Source: Arthrobacter crystallopoietes (GTDB lineage: Bacteria; Actinomycetota; Actinomycetes; Actinomycetales; Micrococcaceae). From it: DNA of 64,000 nucleotides. A program made the position numbers and the translations under genes. The notes beneath the pieces are model-generated. The model ran no database searches and was not told the origin of the DNA. It was given only the letters and a program-made list of their open reading frames with translations. The DNA lies in the NCBI RefSeq assembly GCF_017603825.1, contig NZ_CP072014.1:1860001-1924000 (forward strand), given 5' to 3'. This document shows, in pieces, positions 60,668-64,000 of the stretch (positions are counted from its first letter, which is position 1; the number at the start of each line of letters is the position of its first letter).

Positions 60668-60697
60668 CCTTCGCCTTTATCGCCTTCGCCTTTATCG
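60668..60697. repeat. Two tandem 15-bp repeats
   Basis: CCTTCGCCTTTATCG occurs twice back to back (60668-60682 and 60683-60697) in the leader region before the M20 gene. A partial third unit follows. No function is evident. Confidence 0.7.
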
Positions 60698-60745
60698 CCT
60701 GCGCCGACCCGTGCGGCCGGCCCTCAGCCTTCCAGGAGTTCCACC

Positions 60746-62041
60746 ATGACAGCCGAAGCCTTCCTCCAGGACTTCCACCACGTGGCCACCATTGGCGCGA
60801 CGCCGAACAACGGGGTGCACCGCCAGGCCGGCACCGACGAGGACCGGCAGACCCGCGACTGGTTCGCCGGGTTCGCTGCCGAGCACGGCTGGGAGGTGCG
60901 GGTGGATAGCATCGGCAACATGTTCGCGTTGCTGGAGTTCCGGCCAGGGGCGAAGTTCGTACTGATCGGCTCGCATCTCGACAGCCAGCCGCTGGGCGGG
61001 CGCTTCGACGGCGCGTACGGCGTCCTCGCGGGGCTGCACGCCGCGGCCCGGATCGAGGCGAAGGTGCGTGCCGGCGGTGAGCTGCCGCCGTTCAACCTGG
61101 CAGTGGTCAACTGGTTCAACGAGGAGGGCGGGCGGTTTGCCCCCTCCATCATGGGCAGCTCGGTCTACGCCGGGATCATGGACCGCGAGCAGATGCTGGA
61201 CGTGCGGGACCTGCAGGGCGTTTCGGTGCGCGAGGCGCTCGCCGGGATCGGCTACCTCGGCACGGACGAGGCGCCGGAGCCGGTGAGCTACGCGGAAATC
61301 CACATCGAGCAGGGCCGCATCCTGGAGCGCGAGGGCCTGACCATCGGCGCCGTGGACTCCAGCTGGTACACGCAGAAGCTGGACATCGAGGTGCTCGGCG
61401 AGCAGTCCCACACCGGCGCCACCGCGATGGCGGACCGGCACGATGCGCTGGTGGCGGCGTCCAAGATTGTCCTGATGGTCCACGATGTCACCGGGAACTT
61501 CGAGGAGGAGGCGCTGGTCTCCTCGGTGGGGCAGCTGACGTTGGAACCGAACTCGCCGATTGTGGTGGCGCGCCGCGTGCACCTGGTCGCGGACCTGCGC
61601 TCCAACAGCCCCGAGATCGTAAAGTCCGCGCGCGACAGCCTGCTGGCGGACATCGCCGCGCTGGCCGAGGAGCACGACATCAAGATCAACGTGAAGGACT
61701 TCGACATCCGCGCCAACCAGTACTACCCGGAATCCGGGGTGGAGCTGACCGAGAAGATGGCAGCCAACCTGGGCCTGGGCGTGCGCCGGATCCAGACCAT
61801 GGCCGGCCACGATTCGGTCGCAATGAACCGGATTGTCCCGTCGGTGATGATGTTCATCCCGTCCGTGGACGGCGTCTCGCACTGCGAGCGGGAGTTCACC
61901 ACGGACGCGGACATGCTGGCCGGCCTCGACGCGCTGACCGCGGTTGCTGCTGAGCTGGTCAACGGCGCGCTGCTCGAGGACGAAGGTTCGGTCCGGGCCG
62001 CCGAAGGCGATGCTACCTCTGCCGCCGGAGCCAACTCATGA
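60746..62041 (+). CDS. M20-family Zn-hydrolase (N-carbamoylase type)
   Basis: The product is 431 aa; ATG 60746 follows AGGAG. GSHLDSQPLGGRFDGAYG near 75, NWFNEEG near 122, IHIEQG near 186 and VDGVSHCE near 374 match the carbamoylase branch of M20, as in the paralogue at 42997-44286. It is translationally coupled (ATGA) to the amidase. Confidence 0.93.
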   Translation: MTAEAFLQDFHHVATIGATPNNGVHRQAGTDEDRQTRDWFAGFAAEHGWEVRVDSIGNMFALLEFRPGAKFVLIGSHLDSQPLGGRFDGAYGVLAGLHAAARIEAKVRAGGELPPFNLAVVNWFNEEGGRFAPSIMGSSVYAGIMDREQMLDVRDLQGVSVREALAGIGYLGTDEAPEPVSYAEIHIEQGRILEREGLTIGAVDSSWYTQKLDIEVLGEQSHTGATAMADRHDALVAASKIVLMVHDVTGNFEEEALVSSVGQLTLEPNSPIVVARRVHLVADLRSNSPEIVKSARDSLLADIAALAEEHDIKINVKDFDIRANQYYPESGVELTEKMAANLGLGVRRIQTMAGHDSVAMNRIVPSVMMFIPSVDGVSHCEREFTTDADMLAGLDALTAVAAELVNGALLEDEGSVRAAEGDATSAAGANS

Positions 62042-63477
62042 GCAAGCCGCATTACCTGAGCGCGGTTGAGGCGCTGCGGTTGTTCCGTTCCCGCGAACTG
62101 TCCCCGGTGGAGCTGATGGAGTCCGTGGTCGAGCGTACGGCGGAAACCAACGGGACCATCAACGCGTTCACCGAGACCATGTTCGACGACGCCCTCGCCG
62201 CCGCCCGAGACGCCGAGCAGCGCTACCAGCGCAGGGATTACGACGCCGGGGCCGCGGGTTCCGCTGCCGGTTCCGCATTGCTGGGCCTGCCCATCGCAAC
62301 CAAGGAGAAGCACGCCATCGCCGGGCGCAGCCTGAGTCAGGGCCTGTTGTCCTGTGCCGACGATACCGCTGACGCCGACCACCCGGTGGTCGAGCGGATC
62401 AAGGCCGCGGGCGGAATCATCCATGCCCGGACCACCTCGCCCGAGTTCAGCTGCGCCACCATCACGCACAGCCCGATGTGGGGTGTCACCCGGAACCCTT
62501 GGAACCCGGAGTACTCGCCGGGCGGGTCGTCCGGAGGGGCCGGCGCCGCGCTCGCCGCCGGCATGGCCACGCTTGCCACGGCGTCGGACATCGCCGGGTC
62601 TACCCGGCTGCCCGCGTCCTTCACCGGGAACGTCGGGTACAAGGCGCCGTACGGCCGGATCCCCGGGATGCCGCCGCTCTCCGCCGACTGGTACCGCGGC
62701 GACGGACCGATGGCGCGCACGGTCGCGGACACCGCGCTGCTGACCAACGTCATGACCGGACCGCACCCCATCGACCACACCACCGTGGGGCCGGCCGAGC
62801 CGCTGCCGCTGGACTTCGGCCCCGTCGACGGGATGCGCATCGCCCTGTGTCTCCGGCTTGGCGACTACCCGGTCATGGCCGACGTGGAAGCCAACACGCG
62901 CGCTGTCGCCGCTGCGCTGGAAGCAGCAGGCGCCGTCGTCGTCGAAATTGAACTGCCCTGGTCCAGCCGGGAGATCAGCGAAACCATCTTCACCCACTTC
63001 GGCCACCTCCTCGGCCCCGCCATGGAGGAAGCGACCGCAGACAGCGAGAACCAGCTCGCCGCCTATACCCGCCGCTTCATGGCCGATGCCCGGGCCGCCG
63101 CAACGCGCAACAGCCTGCTCGACGGGCTGAAGGCCGAGACCCGCATCCAGGCGCAACTCGCCACAGCCATGGCCGGGTTCGATGCCTTGGTCTGTCCCGC
63201 GTCCGCGGTCTCGGCGCTGAAGGCTGACGAGGATTACCTCGACGGGATTGACGTCGGGGGAGTGCACCTGGACCACTACTGGCAGGCGCACATGACCGCG
63301 CCGTTCAACATTAACAACCGCTGCCCGGTGCTCGCCGTCCCCAGCGGACTGTCCGACGTCGGTGTGCCCACCGGCGTGCAGATCGTCGGCCACCCCTATG
63401 ACGACCTCACGGTCTTCCGCATCGGCGCTGCCGTAGAGCAGGCCCGCCCTTGGGCCCAAAAGCTCCCGCCACTATAA
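62038..63477 (+). CDS. Amidase (amidase-signature family)
   Basis: The product is 479 aa; its ATG overlaps the M20 stop. Catalytic Lys in IATKEKHAIAG (near 88), GGSSGGAGAALAAG (near 162-175) and Ser in DIAGSTRLPAS (near 188; most family members have GGS). Its C-terminal 50 codons are the parent type of the fragment at 27553-27709. It probably hydrolyses an amide linked to the carbamoylase step. Confidence 0.93.
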   Translation: MSKPHYLSAVEALRLFRSRELSPVELMESVVERTAETNGTINAFTETMFDDALAAARDAEQRYQRRDYDAGAAGSAAGSALLGLPIATKEKHAIAGRSLSQGLLSCADDTADADHPVVERIKAAGGIIHARTTSPEFSCATITHSPMWGVTRNPWNPEYSPGGSSGGAGAALAAGMATLATASDIAGSTRLPASFTGNVGYKAPYGRIPGMPPLSADWYRGDGPMARTVADTALLTNVMTGPHPIDHTTVGPAEPLPLDFGPVDGMRIALCLRLGDYPVMADVEANTRAVAAALEAAGAVVVEIELPWSSREISETIFTHFGHLLGPAMEEATADSENQLAAYTRRFMADARAAATRNSLLDGLKAETRIQAQLATAMAGFDALVCPASAVSALKADEDYLDGIDVGGVHLDHYWQAHMTAPFNINNRCPVLAVPSGLSDVGVPTGVQIVGHPYDDLTVFRIGAAVEQARPWAQKLPPL

Positions 63478-63548
63478 GTGTTGTTTACATCACATGAGAA
63501 GCATGCTTACATTGATTGCACGTTCCATGTTGGGGGAGGGGGACAGCC

Positions 63549-64000
63549 ATGGGAAACCGCCTGGGGAAGCCAGTTGCTGTCTCTGCCCGTGTTTTCCTCG
63601 CCGCCGGTCTCGGCGCTCTCGGATGGACGTTCCTTTCAACAACGACGGCGGCTGCCTCCGACGAGTCCGCAGGTCTACCGGCGCTCGAAACGACGGTTCA
63701 AACAGTGGAGACCCCGGCCGTCGAATTGGCTGACCCCGCAGCTGCAGCCGTCGACGCGGTGGTCGGGCATGCCGCTTCTGGCCTGACCGCGGCTGTGGCA
63801 CCTGCGCCCCAGCCGGCTCCGGCTGATCTTGGTGTAGTTCAGGAAATCGAGGCCGTGGTCCAGGATTTGGATGCCACGGTGGAGCACCTCGACGCTGCGG
63901 TGCAGGACGCGGGGCTGCCCTCCGTCCTGCCGGAGAAGCCCCTTACGACCGTCACTGACGCCGTCGTCGGCCGGTTGGATGAAGCCGTTGACGTTGTCAC
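63549..64000 (+). CDS. Secreted Ala/Val-rich protein, 5' part (runs off the window)
   Basis: From ATG 63549, after a GGAGGGGGA ribosome site, the frame stays open to the window end (over 150 codons). The N-terminus is a signal peptide (basic start, then FLAAGLGALGWTFL), with probable cleavage near residue 36 (TAA-AS). The mature part is rich in Ala, Val, Asp and Glu and shows repeating helical units such as VVQDLDATVEHLDAAVQ, suggesting a coiled-coil cell-surface protein. No function assigned. Confidence 0.75.
   Translation, partial: MGNRLGKPVAVSARVFLAAGLGALGWTFLSTTTAAASDESAGLPALETTVQTVETPAVELADPAAAAVDAVVGHAASGLTAAVAPAPQPAPADLGVVQEIEAVVQDLDATVEHLDAAVQDAGLPSVLPEKPLTTVTDAVVGRLDEAVDVV

Noticed and set aside
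1-64000. CRISPR arrays, tRNA or rRNA genes, intact transposases
   Set aside because: No repeat-spacer pattern, cloverleaf, ribosomal RNA segment or transposase gene was recognised on reading both strands.

Overview
The window is high-GC DNA with actinobacterial gene style: GTG/TTG starts, GTGA/ATGA stop-start overlaps, an ECF41 sigma factor, and PucR, FadR-type GntR and MHS-transporter families. It fits a soil Micrococcaceae (Arthrobacter-like) chromosome; this is inferred from gene content, since no rRNA or tRNA gene was found.

Layout. (1) 0-8 kb: a low-complexity Ala/Asp repeat protein, a flavin oxidoreductase plus its ECF41 sigma factor, then two secreted hydrolases (an alpha/beta-hydrolase and a family 3 beta-glucosidase). 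(2) 8.4-29 kb: an accessory, defence-like island. It holds two distant paralogues of an unrecognised helical/hydrophobic protein near its edges (8445-9758 and 27796-29052), a RecB-like nuclease/SF1 helicase, a seven-gene minus-strand array built around ADP-ribose chemistry (ARPP-1, ADP-ribosylglycohydrolase-phosphatase fusion, zinc-ribbon proteins, RNase HI-like, sigma region-4-like) divergent from an NrtR-like Nudix repressor, a DUF1643 gene, a small HTH gene, a TdeIII-type restriction enzyme with an HTH-fused m5C methyltransferase, and an AspBHI-like 5-methylcytosine-dependent endonuclease. Between these lie PucR and amidase remnants. (3) 29.4-36.5 kb: a minus-strand catabolic cluster with a CYP116-like P450, a separate phthalate-dioxygenase-type reductase, alcohol dehydrogenase, IclR regulator, cupin, fumarylacetoacetate hydrolase, DUF1185 protein and VOC protein. 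(4) 36.8-63.5 kb: amide/ureido-compound catabolism, with a PucR regulator, two MHS transporters, a ThDP decarboxylase, amidohydrolase, two M20 carbamoylase-type hydrolases, two amidases, a peptide-type ABC importer, SDR, aldehyde dehydrogenase, an isopropylmalate/tartrate dehydrogenase-type enzyme and four local regulators (three GntR, one LysR). (5) 63.5 kb to the end: the start of a secreted Ala/Val-rich protein that runs off the window.

How it works together. Region 4 reads as uptake of amide-, peptide- or ureido-like compounds followed by hydrolysis and oxidation of the products, with FadR-type operators (45729-45739, 56108-56118) and a CRP/GlxR-type site (59063-59078) as control points. 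Region 3 would hydroxylate or dealkylate an unknown substrate, oxidise the alcohol and cleave a downstream acid.

The best candidates for an undescribed system are the NrtR-controlled ADP-ribose/RNase H/sigma-like array (13.5-20.6 kb) and the paired paralogue family at the island edges. The island also keeps scars: a truncated PucR copy fused head-to-head with an amidase 3' end, and a 432-bp almost identical tract shared with the intact PucR gene 10 kb away.
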